Assembly (NCBI GenBank): GCA_946479785.1
Contig: CAMLHQ010000042.1
Span: 1 to 26,480 of the forward strand
Length of the DNA: 26,480 nt
DNA from: an uncultured Nitrospira sp.
GTDB lineage: Bacteria; Nitrospirota; Nitrospiria; Nitrospirales; Nitrospiraceae
Reading direction: 5' to 3'
Below are positions 1-8,991 of this stretch, one piece after another. The position numbers were made by a program, and so were the translations under genes. The notes beneath the pieces are model-generated. The model was not told where the DNA came from, searched no databases, and saw only the letters and a program-made list of their open reading frames with translations. How positions within the stretch are numbered: the stretch's first letter is position 1; each line of letters starts with the position of its first letter.

Positions 1-54
1 CGCGAGGGCGGCAAGACCGTCGGCTCCGGCGTCGTCACGGAAATTCTGGCGTAA
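1..54 (+). CDS. tuf: elongation factor Tu, C-terminal end only (partial)
   Basis: The window opens inside a gene whose last 17 codons read [17 protein letters not shown] followed by TAA. This matches the end of EF-Tu domain III (REGGRTVGAGVVT-type ending), the GTPase that delivers aminoacyl-tRNA to the ribosome. The 5' part lies outside the window. Only 23 bp separate its stop from rpsJ, which fits the common str-to-S10 order in which tuf directly precedes rpsJ. Confidence 0.9.
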   Translation, partial: REGGKTVGSGVVTEILA

Positions 55-77
55 GCAACAGGACGCGAGAGGATTGC

Positions 78-392
78 ATGGTCAAAGTCGATCAACGAAT
101 CAGAATTAGGTTGCGAGGCTTCGATTACCGCGTGCTGGATCAATCGGTCGCGGAAATCGTGGAGACGGTACGGCGCAGCGGTGCGAAAATCGTCGGACCG
201 ATTCCCTTGCCGACCCGCATTGAAAAGTTCACGGTGCAGCGCGCGACACACGCGGACAAGAAGGCGCGCGAGCAGTTTGAAATCAGGACGCACAAACGCT
301 TGATGGACATCATGGAGCCGACGCCGGAAACGATGGATTCGTTAATGAAGCTGAATCTGGCCGCAGGCGTCGATGTGGAAATAAAGTTATGA
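78..392 (+). CDS. rpsJ: 30S ribosomal protein S10 (NusE)
   Basis: 104 residues, the usual S10 length. The family motif GPIPLPTR lies at residues 40-47 and THKRLMDI at 71-78. S10 sits in the head of the 30S subunit and in other bacteria also acts as NusE in antitermination with NusB. The ATG is preceded by GAGAGGA at a 4-nt spacing. Its stop overlaps the start of rplC by 4 bp (ATGA), suggesting translational coupling. The short gap after tuf leaves no room for an E. coli-type S10 leader just upstream. Confidence 0.98.
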   Translation: MVKVDQRIRIRLRGFDYRVLDQSVAEIVETVRRSGAKIVGPIPLPTRIEKFTVQRATHADKKAREQFEIRTHKRLMDIMEPTPETMDSLMKLNLAAGVDVEIKL

Positions 393-1009
393 CGAACGGC
401 CTGCTCGGGAAAAAACTCGGTATGACGCAGATGCTGGACGAGGCACGCCTGACGCCAGTTACGGTGATCGAGGCCGGCCCCTGCCGCGTGGTCATGGTGA
501 AGACGAAAGAACGCGACGGGTATGAAGCGGTCCAACTGGCGTTTGAAGAGGTGAAGGATCGGAAACTGTCCAAAGCGCAATTGGGGCATCTGAAAAAACA
601 TGAGGCGTCTGCCAGCCGGGTACTGAAAGAGTTCAAAAAACACGGCGAAGTTGCGGTAGGCCAGACGGTGAAGGCTGACATTTTCAAGAAGGGCGATTGG
701 GTGGATGTTATCGGTGTCTCGAAGGGCAAGGGATTTCAGGGCGTCGTCCGGCGGCACCATTATGCGGGCGGTCCGGAGTCGCACGGATCGATGTTTCACC
801 GTGCGCCGGGTTCGATTGGTGCGAGTTCCTTTCCGTCCCGCGTGTGGAAGGGGAAAACCCTCCCCGGACACATGGGGGCCGAGCGGATCACGGCTCAGCG
901 GTTAAAGGTCATTGAGGCCAGACCTGATGAGAATCTGTTATTCGTCCGCGGTTCGATTCCCGGTGCGGCAAATGGACTCGTGGTCGTCAGAAAGTCGAAG
1001 AAGGGATAG
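389..1009 (+). CDS. rplC: 50S ribosomal protein L3
   Basis: 206 residues, a full-length L3. It begins with [11 protein letters not shown], typical of the family, and carries the long central loop (about residues 120-165, with [19 protein letters not shown]) that reaches towards the peptidyl transferase centre. At the position equivalent to the PrmB-methylated Gln150 of E. coli this protein has Ala145, so that modification is not expected. L3 is an early assembly protein of the 50S subunit. It overlaps rpsJ by 4 bp and lies 3 bp before rplD. Confidence 0.98.
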   Translation: MTNGLLGKKLGMTQMLDEARLTPVTVIEAGPCRVVMVKTKERDGYEAVQLAFEEVKDRKLSKAQLGHLKKHEASASRVLKEFKKHGEVAVGQTVKADIFKKGDWVDVIGVSKGKGFQGVVRRHHYAGGPESHGSMFHRAPGSIGASSFPSRVWKGKTLPGHMGAERITAQRLKVIEARPDENLLFVRGSIPGAANGLVVVRKSKKG

Positions 1010-1012
1010 GGC

Positions 1013-1633
1013 ATGCCGACGGTAGATGTGCTTGATTTGAACAGACGGAAGGTCGGGTCCGCGGAGCTGCCTGCCGAGGTGTTCGGCTGCAAGCCACATA
1101 CGACGCTTGTGCACGAAGCGGTCGTCATGCAGCGCGCTTGCGAACGGCAGGGGACTGCGTCGACGCTTCGACGCGGGGAAGTGAGCGGATCGGGTAAGAA
1201 GCCGTGGAAGCAAAAGCACACGGGACGGGCTCGCGCCGGTTCGTTGCGGTCGCCTGTCTGGCGGCATGGCGGTTCGGTATTTGGTCCGAAGCCGCGAAGT
1301 TACGCTTTCAGCATGCCGAAGAAAAAATATCGGGCTGCATTGCAGAGTGCCTTGTCGGCGAAAGTGACCGATGGGCAGCTCTTCGTCGTGTCCAACCTCT
1401 CACTGGAACAGCCCAAGACGAAAGTGCTGGCCAGGGCGCTGGCACATTTCGCGACAGATTCGCTCCTTGTCATTGCCGGTGAGGGGCAGACCGGACTGAC
1501 TCAGGCAGCCCGGAATCTGGCGAGGGTCAGCGTCGTGACGCCCGATCGATTGAACGTGTACGACATCGTTCGTGCGGGTACGATCGTGATCCCTGAGCGG
1601 GAGTTGGCCCGGGTGAAGGAGGTCTGGGCATGA
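1013..1633 (+). CDS. rplD: 50S ribosomal protein L4
   Basis: 206 residues, normal for L4. The conserved basic loop with GSGKKPWKQKHTGRARAGS (about residues 59-77) and WRHGGSVFGPKPRSY (83-97) is intact; in the ribosome this loop lines the exit tunnel. In E. coli L4 also represses the S10 operon through a leader RNA and RNase E. No comparable leader is visible before rpsJ here. The stop overlaps the rplW start by 4 bp (ATGA). Confidence 0.98.
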   Translation: MPTVDVLDLNRRKVGSAELPAEVFGCKPHTTLVHEAVVMQRACERQGTASTLRRGEVSGSGKKPWKQKHTGRARAGSLRSPVWRHGGSVFGPKPRSYAFSMPKKKYRAALQSALSAKVTDGQLFVVSNLSLEQPKTKVLARALAHFATDSLLVIAGEGQTGLTQAARNLARVSVVTPDRLNVYDIVRAGTIVIPERELARVKEVWA

Positions 1634-1923
1634 AGGTCGATCTCCACAGTGTGCTCATTCAACCCTTGCTGACGGAAAAAGTCACGGCGCTGCGCGAAGG
1701 CTGTAATACCGTCGGTTTTTTGGTCCATCCGGATGCGAATCGTGTCCAGATCAAGCAGGCGGTCGAAACACTCTTAAAAGTCAAAGTCGAGCGCGTCAAT
1801 GTATTGAACGTGCAGGGCAAGGTCAAGCGCTTGGGCCGGTTTTCCGGAAAGCGTTCCGATTGGAAAAAAGCGTTCGTGAAGTTGAAGGCAGGCGAAAAGC
1901 TCGAACTCTACGAAAGCGCCTAG
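1630..1923 (+). CDS. rplW: 50S ribosomal protein L23
   Basis: 97 residues, standard bacterial length. The N-terminal LIQPLLTEKVTAL and the later KQAVETLLKVKVERVNVLNVQGKVK segments (written here only to identify the family) match L23. L23 sits at the tunnel exit and is the docking point for trigger factor, SRP and, through L29 contact, the translocon. It is translationally coupled to rplD by the ATGA overlap. A 67-bp gap follows before rplB, one of the larger gaps in this block, with only weak inverted repeats. Confidence 0.97.
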   Translation: MKVDLHSVLIQPLLTEKVTALREGCNTVGFLVHPDANRVQIKQAVETLLKVKVERVNVLNVQGKVKRLGRFSGKRSDWKKAFVKLKAGEKLELYESA

Positions 1924-1990
1924 CTGGGTGACGCGGAGTCTCGGCGCCGCGAGGGCGGCCTGAGATATAGCACGGAAGGATCGGAGCAGC

Positions 1991-2833
1991 ATGGCATTGA
2001 AAGCTTACAAGCCAACGACGTCGGGCCGGCGCGGGATGACGATCGTGACGACGGAAGAATTGACGAAGAAGAAGCCCGAGAAGTCGCTCACCTCGTTTCT
2101 CCTCCGGACCGGCGGCAGAAATAACGATGGACGGACAACGGTCCGTTTCCGTGGAGCAGGCCATCGCCGGCTCTACCGGAAGATCGACTTCCGGCGAGAC
2201 AAGGTAGGGATTTCCGCAAAGGTCACCGCCCTTGAGTACGATCCCAACCGCTCCGCCAGGATCGCTCTACTGAATTATAAAGATGGCGAGAAGCGGTACA
2301 TTCTTGCGCCGATCGGTTTGCAGATCGGCGACATTCTGCAATCCGGCGCCGATGCCGAAGTGCGGACCGGAAATGCGTTGCCGTTGGCGAACATGCCGCT
2401 GGGTACGACGATTCACAATATCGAATTGAAGCCCGGGAAGGGCGGACAACTGATCCGCAGTGCCGGCGGGTTCGCGCAAGTGATGGGCCGCGACGGCGAC
2501 TACGTGCAGGTGCGCCTCAAGTCGAGTGAAATGCGCCGGATCCTGGCGTCCTGCATGGCGACGGTTGGCCAGGTCGGCAATCTGGATCATGAGAATATCA
2601 ACGTCGGCAAGGCGGGACGCAGCCGTTGGCTGGGTCGTCGTCCGCACGTACGTGGTGTTGTCATGAATCCGGTCGACCATCCTCATGGTGGCGGTGAAGG
2701 AAAATCGGGCCAGGGCAATCCTCATCCGGTGTCGCCTTGGGGTCTCCCGACCAAAGGCTACAAGACGAGGCAGAACAAGAAAACGGATAAGTTCATCATC
2801 GCCCGCCGCAAGTCAGGAGTGCGCAATGCCTAG
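1991..2833 (+). CDS. rplB: 50S ribosomal protein L2
   Basis: 280 residues, slightly longer than E. coli L2. The near-universal C-terminal motif [13 protein letters not shown] is at residues 225-237, including the histidine region needed for peptidyl transferase function. The central RNA-binding region, including [11 protein letters not shown], is also clear. L2 contacts 23S rRNA and helps subunit association. The last codons (GVRNA) overlap the start of rpsS by 8 bp, and the rpsS Shine-Dalgarno lies inside rplB. Confidence 0.98.
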   Translation: MALKAYKPTTSGRRGMTIVTTEELTKKKPEKSLTSFLLRTGGRNNDGRTTVRFRGAGHRRLYRKIDFRRDKVGISAKVTALEYDPNRSARIALLNYKDGEKRYILAPIGLQIGDILQSGADAEVRTGNALPLANMPLGTTIHNIELKPGKGGQLIRSAGGFAQVMGRDGDYVQVRLKSSEMRRILASCMATVGQVGNLDHENINVGKAGRSRWLGRRPHVRGVVMNPVDHPHGGGEGKSGQGNPHPVSPWGLPTKGYKTRQNKKTDKFIIARRKSGVRNA

Positions 2834-3113
2834 ATCGATTAGTAAGGGCGCCTTTGTCGACGATCATCTGCTCAAGAAGGTGGAGCAGATGAATCAAACT
2901 AAAGATCGGAAGATCATCAAGACTTGGTCCAGACGGTCGACGGTCATTCCTGACATGATCGGACACACGTTCGCCGTCCATAACGGGAAGAAGTTTATTC
3001 CCGTGTTCGTGACCGAGAATATGGTGGGTCATAAATTGGGCGAATTTGCGCCGACGAGATTCTTCAAGGGACATGGACAGGCCAAGACTGAAAAGGCGGT
3101 CGCACTCAAGTAG
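2826..3113 (+). CDS. rpsS: 30S ribosomal protein S19
   Basis: 95 residues when started at the ATG at 2826 ([16 protein letters not shown]), the usual S19 start and length. AGGAG at 2815-2819 gives a 6-nt spacing. An in-frame opening continues upstream to 2685 inside rplB, but those 47 codons have no homology and are rejected. The family motif around [19 protein letters not shown] (about residues 59-77) and the FKGHG element are intact. S19 lies in the 30S head beside S13. Confidence 0.98.
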   Translation: MPRSISKGAFVDDHLLKKVEQMNQTKDRKIIKTWSRRSTVIPDMIGHTFAVHNGKKFIPVFVTENMVGHKLGEFAPTRFFKGHGQAKTEKAVALK

Positions 3114-3132
3114 GACGTGTACGGAGAAGAAG

Positions 3133-3486
3133 ATGGCAGAAGCACGAGCAGTACTCAGATTTGTTCGAGTTGCGCCCCGCAAGGCCAGGCCGGTGGTCGA
3201 CATGATTCGGGGCCAACAGGTACCCATGGCGTTAGCAATGCTGAAGCATCTTCCGCGGCATGCGGCTCGCGTCATCGAGAAAGTGCTTCGATCGGCCGTC
3301 GCCAACGCGGAACAAAAAGAGTTAGGCGACAGTGAGTCCATGCGGGTATCGAAAGCATTTGTGAACGGTGGCCCGATCTATAAGCGTTTCCGCGCCCGGT
3401 CGATGGGACGCGCCAACGCCATTCAGAAGCGAACGAGCCACATTACCGTTGTCGTCGAAGCTCCGAGCGTCACGGGGAAGTCATAG
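3133..3486 (+). CDS. rplV: 50S ribosomal protein L22
   Basis: 117 residues from the ATG at 3133, giving MAEARAVLRFVRVAPRKARP, the typical L22 N-terminus. A GGAGAAG sequence lies just upstream. The open frame extends further 5' to 3046, overlapping rpsS, but that part is not L22-like. The beta-hairpin segment (about residues 80-101, GGPIYKRFRARSMGRAN) lines the narrow part of the exit tunnel; changes there give macrolide resistance in other bacteria, and no deletion is seen here. Confidence 0.98.
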   Translation: MAEARAVLRFVRVAPRKARPVVDMIRGQQVPMALAMLKHLPRHAARVIEKVLRSAVANAEQKELGDSESMRVSKAFVNGGPIYKRFRARSMGRANAIQKRTSHITVVVEAPSVTGKS

Positions 3487-3545
3487 GCCGTAGAAGATTG
3501 CGCGGATCGGCATGTCAGCCGCCGCAGAACTGAGGCACGCATCGT

Positions 3546-4217
3546 ATGGGTCAGAAAACACATCCAATAGGTTACCGGCTCGGATACAACTACACGTGGA
3601 GTTCCCGTTGGTATGCAGGTAAGGACTACGCAAAGTTGCTCCACCAGGACATCAAGATCCGGAAGGTCGTCAAGCAGAAGCTCTTTCATGCGGGCGTTTC
3701 CAAGGTGGAAATCGAACGATCCGGAGATCAGACCCGCGTCATTATCCACACGGCGAGACCGGGGATCATCATCGGACGCAAAGGCGCCGAGGTGGACAAA
3801 CTGAAGGCCGAATTGGAAAAGCAGTATGGCGGGCAGGTCTACATCACGGTGAAAGAAATCAAGAAGCCCGAATTGGACGCGCAGTTGGTCAGCGAGAACG
3901 TGGCGACCCAGTTGGAAAAGCGGGTCGCATTCCGCCGCGCGATGAAGCGGAGCGTCCAGTCGGCCCTTCGTCTCGGTGCACAGGGCATCAAGATCATGAT
4001 CGCCGGTCGCCTCGGCGGCGCGGAAATTGCGCGAACCGAGTGGTATCGGGAAGGCCGCGTGCCTCTGCATACGCTCCGCGCTGAAGTCGATTACGGCTTC
4101 GCCGAAGCGCATACCACGATGGGGCAGATTGGCGTCAAAACGTGGATCTATAAGGGAGAACTTCTCCCGGCACAGCCGCTGAAGCCGGAATCTGCATTTG
4201 AACGGCGGCTCGGGTAA
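3546..4217 (+). CDS. rpsC: 30S ribosomal protein S3
   Basis: 223 residues. It starts [13 protein letters not shown], the family-typical N-terminus, and has the KH-type RNA-binding element [12 protein letters not shown] at about residues 76-87. The C-terminal domain has the usual [19 protein letters not shown] stretch. S3 lies at the mRNA entry side of the 30S subunit and takes part in helicase activity there. It follows rplV after a 59-bp gap with no strong structure and precedes rplP by 14 bp. Confidence 0.98.
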   Translation: MGQKTHPIGYRLGYNYTWSSRWYAGKDYAKLLHQDIKIRKVVKQKLFHAGVSKVEIERSGDQTRVIIHTARPGIIIGRKGAEVDKLKAELEKQYGGQVYITVKEIKKPELDAQLVSENVATQLEKRVAFRRAMKRSVQSALRLGAQGIKIMIAGRLGGAEIARTEWYREGRVPLHTLRAEVDYGFAEAHTTMGQIGVKTWIYKGELLPAQPLKPESAFERRLG

Positions 4218-4231
4218 GGAACGAGGGGATT

Positions 4232-4645
4232 GTGTTAGCACCGAAAAAAGTCAAATTCAGAAAAATGATGAAGGGGCGGATGCGGGGCAAAGCCTATCGT
4301 GGCGGCCACATCACACTCGGCGAGTTCGGACTTAAGGCTTTGGAGCCGGGTTGGGTGACGAGCCGGCAGATCGAAGCGGCGCGGATCGCGATCACGCGCT
4401 ACGTGAAGCGGGGTGGTCAGGTCTGGACGAGAATTTTCCCCGACAAGCCCATTACGAAAAAACCGGCCGAAACTCGTATGGGTAAAGGGAAGGGCAACCC
4501 GGAATACTGGGTGGCCGTCGTGAAGCCGGGCCGGATCCTGTATGAAATGGGCGGCGTCACGCCGGACATTGCACATGAAGCGTTCCGTCTGGCGTCTCAC
4601 AAGTTGCCGATCGCCACCAAATGTGTGACCCGGGGCGAATTCTAA
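4232..4645 (+). CDS. rplP: 50S ribosomal protein L16
   Basis: 137 residues with a GTG start ([11 protein letters not shown]), preceded by a purine-rich GAGGGG. L16 signatures are present: [15 protein letters not shown] near the start, and [21 protein letters not shown] around residues 77-97. L16 binds near the A site and the 5S rRNA and joins the 50S late in assembly. Length and start fit the family. Confidence 0.98.
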   Translation: MLAPKKVKFRKMMKGRMRGKAYRGGHITLGEFGLKALEPGWVTSRQIEAARIAITRYVKRGGQVWTRIFPDKPITKKPAETRMGKGKGNPEYWVAVVKPGRILYEMGGVTPDIAHEAFRLASHKLPIATKCVTRGEF

Positions 4646-4681
4646 GATTGTTGCACCGATAGCGAAAGCACGAGAACTGAG

Positions 4682-4891
4682 ATGGACCTCAAAGAATTGA
4701 GACAATTGAGCGGCGCGGAACTTTCCGAGAAAACCAAGCAATTGACGCAGGAGCTGTTCAATCTGCGGTTTCAGTTGGGTACGGGTCGGCTGGAAAATCC
4801 CATGCAGATTCGAAAGACCAAGCGGTCGATCGCGCAGGTGAAAACTGTACTGCGCGAAGTGGAGCAGGCCGGTCGGAACAAGGCGTCTTAA
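4682..4891 (+). CDS. rpmC: 50S ribosomal protein L29
   Basis: 69 residues, in the normal L29 range. [20 protein letters not shown] followed by the [13 protein letters not shown] segment is the typical two-helix fold. L29 sits next to L23 at the exit tunnel. It lies 36 bp after rplP and 19 bp before rpsQ. Confidence 0.97.
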   Translation: MDLKELRQLSGAELSEKTKQLTQELFNLRFQLGTGRLENPMQIRKTKRSIAQVKTVLREVEQAGRNKAS

Positions 4892-4910
4892 CGGCGAAAG
4901 GGTTGGAAGC

Positions 4911-5177
4911 ATGGCGGAATCGGCAGTCAAGCGGCGAGAGTGGGTAGGGCGCGTCATCAGCAATAAGATGAACAAAACCGTCGTCGTGGCGGTGGAGCGT
5001 CAGGTCGTGCATCCCATCTATCACAAGGTGCTTCGACGCATGACGAAGTTCAAGGCCCACGACGAGCAGAACAGCTGCAACGTCGGAGATCGCGTGCGGA
5101 TGATCGAGACCAGGCCCATCAGCAAGGACAAGCATTGGCGTGTGGTCGAAATTTTGGAAAAGGGGCGTGTGGACTAG
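4911..5177 (+). CDS. rpsQ: 30S ribosomal protein S17
   Basis: 88 residues. An OB-fold S17 core is recognisable from [18 protein letters not shown] (about residues 13-30) and the [20 protein letters not shown] stretch. S17 binds 16S rRNA helix 11 and is a primary assembly protein. It ends the S10-type gene set; rplN starts 37 bp downstream with no visible terminator between. Confidence 0.97.
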   Translation: MAESAVKRREWVGRVISNKMNKTVVVAVERQVVHPIYHKVLRRMTKFKAHDEQNSCNVGDRVRMIETRPISKDKHWRVVEILEKGRVD

Positions 5178-5214
5178 AGCGCCTGGGCATGTTCGGTGAG
5201 GTCATAAAGGAATC

Positions 5215-5583
5215 ATGATTCAGAATTACACATACATGGACGTGGCCGACAATTCCGGTGCGAAGCAGGCCATGTGCTTTCACGTGCTCGGCGGATCGAA
5301 GCGCCGCTACGCGTCGTTGGGGGACGTGATCGTCGTGGCCGTGAAGGAAGCGATTCCTCAGGCGACGGTGAAGAAGGGCGACGTCAGCCGTGCAGTGATC
5401 GTGCGGACGACCAAGGAAGTCCGCCGCGAGGACGGATCCTACATCAAATTCGACCGGAATGCCTGCGTGCTGATCAACAAGGAAGGCGAGCCGATTGGGA
5501 CGCGCATATTCGGGCCGGTCGCACGCGAACTTCGCTGGAAAAAGTTCATGAAGATCATTTCGCTGGCTCCGGAAGTGCTCTAA
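5215..5583 (+). CDS. rplN: 50S ribosomal protein L14
   Basis: 122 residues, exactly the common bacterial length. The start [18 protein letters not shown] and the end [12 protein letters not shown] are characteristic. L14 lies at the subunit interface, contacts 16S rRNA helix 14, and is the binding site of the silencing factor RsfS in bacteria that have it. It is the first gene of the spc-type segment. A TAAAGGAA motif precedes the ATG. Confidence 0.98.
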   Translation: MIQNYTYMDVADNSGAKQAMCFHVLGGSKRRYASLGDVIVVAVKEAIPQATVKKGDVSRAVIVRTTKEVRREDGSYIKFDRNACVLINKEGEPIGTRIFGPVARELRWKKFMKIISLAPEVL

Positions 5584-5606
5584 CCAGATTGTTAACAGGG
5601 GTGAAC

Positions 5607-5936
5607 GTGCAGGCGCTGCAGAAAACTCACATTCGCAAAGGGGATATGGTGGTGGTGATCGCCGGACGCGATCGTGGAAAGTCCGGAAAGGTGCTTTCCG
5701 TCGATCGTTCCGTGGGTAAGGTTGTTGTCGAAAAGTTGAACATGATCAAGCGGCATACCAAGCCGAATCAAAAGGTCAAGCAGGGCGGCATTCTCGAAAA
5801 AGAAGCACCGCTGGCCATCTCGAACGTGATGTTCTTGTGCCCGGTGACGAAAAAACCGACCAGATTGGGCATCCGCGTACAAGCAGACGGTCGGCGTGTC
5901 CGGTTCAGCAAGAAATCGAACGAAATCGTGGAGTAG
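5607..5936 (+). CDS. rplX: 50S ribosomal protein L24
   Basis: About 109 residues. The KOW motif region KGDMVVVIAGRDRGKSGKV is near the N-terminus, as expected for L24, an assembly-initiating protein of the 50S. The start is not an ATG: GTG codons lie at 5601 and 5607. I prefer 5607 because an AGGGG at 5597-5601 gives it a normal 5-nt spacing. The reading frame stays open upstream to 5274 across rplN, but that part is a shadow of rplN and is rejected. Confidence 0.95.
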   Translation: MQALQKTHIRKGDMVVVIAGRDRGKSGKVLSVDRSVGKVVVEKLNMIKRHTKPNQKVKQGGILEKEAPLAISNVMFLCPVTKKPTRLGIRVQADGRRVRFSKKSNEIVE

Positions 5937-5951
5937 GAATAGAAGGGTCGT

Positions 5952-6611
5952 ATGGCGGACGCAAAAGATCCCAAAAAAGGCAAAGGCGGAAAACCGGCTG
6001 GCCGGCCGGCGAAGAAAGAGGGCGCCAAAGCGCCTCAGGCGTTGGACGACGGGAGCCAGGAATCGAAGTTTCAGCCGCGCTTGCGCGATGCCTATCGCGA
6101 CAAGGTCATTCCGGCTCTGATGAAGGAGTTCGGCTACAAGAACGTGATGCAAGTGCCTAGGCTCGATCGGATCGTGCTGAACGTCGGCATGAGCGAGGCA
6201 ACACAAAATGTGAAGTTGCTGGAAGGCGCCGCGACGGAATTGGGTGCGATCACCGGGCAGAAGGCTGTCGTGACGAGGGCTAAAAAGGCCATTGCCGGAT
6301 TCAAACTGAGACAGGGCATGCCCATCGGTACGAAGGTGACGTTGCGGAATCGGCGCATGTACGAGTTTTTCGACCGGTTGGTTTCATTAGCACTGCCGCG
6401 CATCCGAGATTTTCGGGGCGTGTCCCCAAAGGCATTCGACGGTCGGGGGAACTATACGTTGGGTCTGAAGGAGCAGTTGATTTTCCCGGAGATTCAGTAC
6501 GATGAAGTGGCTTCGATTCACGGCATGGACATTACAATCGTGACGACGGCGCGCACCAATGACGAAGGGAAAGCGTTGCTCAGGCAATTGGGAATGCCGT
6601 TCCGGACCTAA
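5952..6611 (+). CDS. rplE: 50S ribosomal protein L5 with N-terminal extension
   Basis: 219 residues, about 40 longer than ordinary L5 (near 179). The L5 body starts around residue 41 ([17 protein letters not shown]) and continues with the conserved [16 protein letters not shown]. Residues 1-40 are low-complexity and rich in Lys, Gly, Pro and Ala. The ATG at 5952 has an AGAAGGG at a 4-nt spacing, and no alternative start lies close to the conserved body, so the extension looks translated. L5 binds 5S rRNA and contacts the P-site tRNA. Confidence 0.96.
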   Translation: MADAKDPKKGKGGKPAGRPAKKEGAKAPQALDDGSQESKFQPRLRDAYRDKVIPALMKEFGYKNVMQVPRLDRIVLNVGMSEATQNVKLLEGAATELGAITGQKAVVTRAKKAIAGFKLRQGMPIGTKVTLRNRRMYEFFDRLVSLALPRIRDFRGVSPKAFDGRGNYTLGLKEQLIFPEIQYDEVASIHGMDITIVTTARTNDEGKALLRQLGMPFRT

Positions 6612-6632
6612 CACTGAACGAAGGAGTCAGCA

Positions 6633-6818
6633 GTGTCGAGATTAGCGCTCAGAAATAAGACTGTAGCTACACCGAAGTTCAAGACCCGAGGCTACCATCG
6701 GTGCGGATTATGCGGGCGCGTTCATGGATATTTGCGGCGGTTCAAGATGTGTAGAATTTGCTTTCGGCTCCTGAGCCTGAAGGGCGAAATTCCGGGAGTC
6801 AGAAAATCCAGTTGGTAG
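6633..6818 (+). CDS. rpsN: 30S ribosomal protein S14, zinc-binding type
   Basis: 61 residues with a GTG start at 6633, preceded by AAGGAG. This is the short C+ form of S14 (also called type Z), with Cys24, Cys27, Cys40 and Cys43 as two CxxC pairs that hold one zinc ion. E. coli has the longer, zinc-free form. S14 is in the 30S head next to S3 and S10. No second, zinc-independent copy is present in this window. Confidence 0.97.
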   Translation: MSRLALRNKTVATPKFKTRGYHRCGLCGRVHGYLRRFKMCRICFRLLSLKGEIPGVRKSSW

Positions 6819-6884
6819 AAAGTAGTTGTCGGCTGTCGGAACGCCGGCCGTTGTTGTCGATTAGGACTTGGTGAAAGGGTTCGT

Positions 6885-7280
6885 ATGGTTACAGATCCGA
6901 TTAGCGACCTGTTAGTGCGATTGCGGAACGGATTTCGGCGTCACCATGACGTCGTGACGATTCCAGCTTCAAAATTGAAACGCGAAGTGTTGCGTGTGCT
7001 GCAAGCAGAGGGGTTCATCCAAGGCATCGAAGCGGCAACCGAAGATGGACATCCCATCTTGAGGGTGCAATTGAGATACGTTGGTGAAGGGCAGCCCATG
7101 ATTACCGGAATGCAGCGTATCAGCAAGCCTGGGCGCCGTGTCTATGTCGGGACCAAGGAAATTCCGCGTGTGCGGAACGGTATCGGGTTGGCCATCCTCT
7201 CCACGTCGAAAGGCATTATGACGGATCAGGCCTCCCGTAAGGCGGGCCTGGGCGGAGAAGTGCTCTGCTCGATTTGGTAA
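6885..7280 (+). CDS. rpsH: 30S ribosomal protein S8
   Basis: 131 residues, normal for S8. It begins MVTDPISDLLVRLRNGFRR and ends in the family-typical GIAILST-like element (GLAILSTSKGIMTDQASRKAG). S8 binds the central domain of 16S rRNA. In E. coli it also represses the spc operon by binding mRNA near rplE; I could not identify an equivalent site here. It follows rpsN after 66 bp. Confidence 0.98.
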   Translation: MVTDPISDLLVRLRNGFRRHHDVVTIPASKLKREVLRVLQAEGFIQGIEAATEDGHPILRVQLRYVGEGQPMITGMQRISKPGRRVYVGTKEIPRVRNGIGLAILSTSKGIMTDQASRKAGLGGEVLCSIW

Positions 7281-7318
7281 GCATTCGTTGATGAACCAGT
7301 AGGAGAGACGAGGAAGCG

Positions 7319-7855
7319 ATGTCACGCATTGGGAAAAAACCGATCGCTGTACCGACCGGAGTCGATGTGAAAGTGGCAGGATCCGTCGTGTCCGTGAAGG
7401 GGCCGCTGGGCAAGCTTGATTGGACGTTGACCTCCGGTATTGGAGTAACCGTGGACAAGGGACAAATGGTGGTGACCAGGTCCAGCGACGACCGCAATGT
7501 GCGGGCGATGCACGGTTTGGTCCGCGCGGAACTCAATAATATGGTCCATGGCGTAACCAAAGGCTATGAACGCAATATGGAGATTACCGGCGTCGGGTAT
7601 AAAGCGGCAATCCAAGGCCGGACGATGAGCTTCAACGTTGGCTATATCAATCCGGTATTGTATCCGGTGCCGACCGGCATCGACGTGAAGATCGACAAGC
7701 AGACGCTGATCAATATCAAGGGCGCAGACAAACGACTTGTGGGACAAGTGGCGGCGAATCTCCGGGCCATTAAGCCGCCGGACGTCTACAAGCAGAAGGG
7801 TGTGCGCTACGTCGGAGAAGTGTTGAGAAAGAAGGAAGGCAAGACCGGGAAGTAG
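7319..7855 (+). CDS. rplF: 50S ribosomal protein L6
   Basis: 178 residues, full length for L6. It starts MSRIGKKPIAVPTGVDV and has the C-terminal signature IKPPDVYKQKGVRYVGEVLR (about residues 149-168). L6 has two similar domains and sits at the factor-binding region near the L7/L12 stalk base. The gene follows rpsH by 38 bp with a GGAGAG-like ribosome binding site, and precedes rplR by 8 bp. Confidence 0.98.
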   Translation: MSRIGKKPIAVPTGVDVKVAGSVVSVKGPLGKLDWTLTSGIGVTVDKGQMVVTRSSDDRNVRAMHGLVRAELNNMVHGVTKGYERNMEITGVGYKAAIQGRTMSFNVGYINPVLYPVPTGIDVKIDKQTLINIKGADKRLVGQVAANLRAIKPPDVYKQKGVRYVGEVLRKKEGKTGK

Positions 7856-7863
7856 GTTGAACC

Positions 7864-8229
7864 ATGAATAGCGCTCAAAAATCGCATCATCTCGCACGTC
7901 GTCAACAGAGAGTTCGTCAGCGGGTGTTTGGAACCGACGAGCGTCCACGGTTGAATGTATTTCGCAGCAGCGGCCACATCTATGCGCAAATCATCAACGA
8001 TCTCAAAGGCACCACGCTGGCCGCCGCCTCGTCGTTGGACAAGTCATTGCGGAAAACGTTGAAATCGACGAGCAGCATTGTAGCGGCGAAGGCTGTCGGG
8101 ACTCTATTGGCGGAACGGGCGAAGAGTGTCAAGATTCAGAAAGTTGTGTTTGATCGGGGCGGACGTTTGTACCACGGCCGAATCAAGGCATTGGCGGAAG
8201 CCTCTCGTGAGGGCGGCTTGCAATTTTAG
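7864..8229 (+). CDS. rplR: 50S ribosomal protein L18
   Basis: 121 residues. L18 features are the basic N-terminus ([16 protein letters not shown]), the [20 protein letters not shown] segment, and [24 protein letters not shown] at the end. L18 binds 5S rRNA together with L5 and L25. A short GGCC-AAA-GGCC hairpin follows the stop codon in the 49-bp gap to rpsE, without a T-tract. Confidence 0.97.
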   Translation: MNSAQKSHHLARRQQRVRQRVFGTDERPRLNVFRSSGHIYAQIINDLKGTTLAAASSLDKSLRKTLKSTSSIVAAKAVGTLLAERAKSVKIQKVVFDRGGRLYHGRIKALAEASREGGLQF

Positions 8230-8278
8230 GCCAAAGGCCGAAGCTCACCCATAAACTGAGACAAAGGGAGTAACGAGC

Positions 8279-8782
8279 GTGCGAGTGAATCCAGATGAAC
8301 TGAGCCTGAAAGACAAAGTCGTGTTTATTAACCGCGTGGCGAAGGTCGTGAAGGGCGGCAAGCGCTTCAACTTCTGCGCGCTCGTGGTAGTCGGAGACGG
8401 ACAGGGATGGGTCGGCATCGGCAAGGGGAAGGCGGCGGAAGTGCCGGTCGCCATTGCCAAAGCTGTGCAGCAGGCAAAGAAGAATCTTGTCCATGTGCCC
8501 CTCAAGTCCGGCACCATTCCGCATGAGGTTCACGGATTGTTCGGCGGTGAACATGTCTTGTTGAAGCCGGCGGCCGAGGGGACCGGAATTATCGCCGGCG
8601 GAGCGGTGCGGGCCGTCGTAGAGTTGGTTGGCGCACACAACATTATTTCGAAGACCCTGGGACGGGGCAACCCGTTTAATACCGTCCGTGCGACCCTTGA
8701 CGGTCTCACACAACTCAGGAATCCCGAGCAGGTGATGCGGTTGCGCCGAGGTGAGGAACTACCGAGCGGAGCGACGGCGTAA
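8279..8782 (+). CDS. rpsE: 30S ribosomal protein S5
   Basis: 167 residues with a GTG start ([20 protein letters not shown]); AAAGGGAG lies upstream. The S5 dsRBD-like segment with [20 protein letters not shown] (about residues 40-59) and the C-terminal [14 protein letters not shown] element are clear. S5 helps decoding accuracy and mRNA entry. Its stop TAA shares one base with the rpmD ATG (TAATG), a tight coupling. Confidence 0.98.
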   Translation: MRVNPDELSLKDKVVFINRVAKVVKGGKRFNFCALVVVGDGQGWVGIGKGKAAEVPVAIAKAVQQAKKNLVHVPLKSGTIPHEVHGLFGGEHVLLKPAAEGTGIIAGGAVRAVVELVGAHNIISKTLGRGNPFNTVRATLDGLTQLRNPEQVMRLRRGEELPSGATA

Positions 8783-8991
8783 TGGCGACGGCAAAAACGA
8801 CAAAGGCGGCGACTCAGCGCGTGCGCATCACGTTGAAGCGAAGTCCGATCGGGACACCGCAACGGCATCGGCTCGTCTTGCGGGGGTTGGGATTGCGGAA
8901 GATTCGGCAATCGGTCGTGCGTCCTGATACGCCTCAAGTACGGGGATTGATTCATAAGGTCGGATACCTCTTGGAAGTGCAGCCATCATGA
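8782..8991 (+). CDS. rpmD: 50S ribosomal protein L30
   Basis: 69 residues, about ten more than E. coli L30 because of a Thr/Lys/Ala-rich N-terminal tail. The core VRITLKRSPIGTPQRHR followed by RGLGLRKIRQSVVRPD is typical. L30 is a small peripheral protein of the 50S. It is coupled on both sides: a 1-bp overlap with rpsE and a 4-bp overlap (ATGA) with rplO. Confidence 0.96.
   Translation: MATAKTTKAATQRVRITLKRSPIGTPQRHRLVLRGLGLRKIRQSVVRPDTPQVRGLIHKVGYLLEVQPS

Noticed and set aside
140..871. Long minus-strand open frame (243 codons) opposite rpsJ and rplC
   Set aside because: It is antisense to two certain ribosomal genes, shows no recognisable domain, and is explained by the high G+C codon pattern.
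1924..1990. Inverted-repeat-like sequence between rplW and rplB
   Set aside because: Only short, imperfect pairing (TCTCGGC with GCCTGAGA, one bulge); not convincing as a terminator or leader.
3423..4241. Minus-strand open frame of 272 codons opposite rpsC
   Set aside because: A shadow of rpsC in high-G+C DNA; no motif and no credible start context.
5274..5606. Upstream extension of rplX (would make a 220-residue L24)
   Set aside because: The added part is rplN read in another frame; L24 homology starts only after the GTG at 5601/5607.
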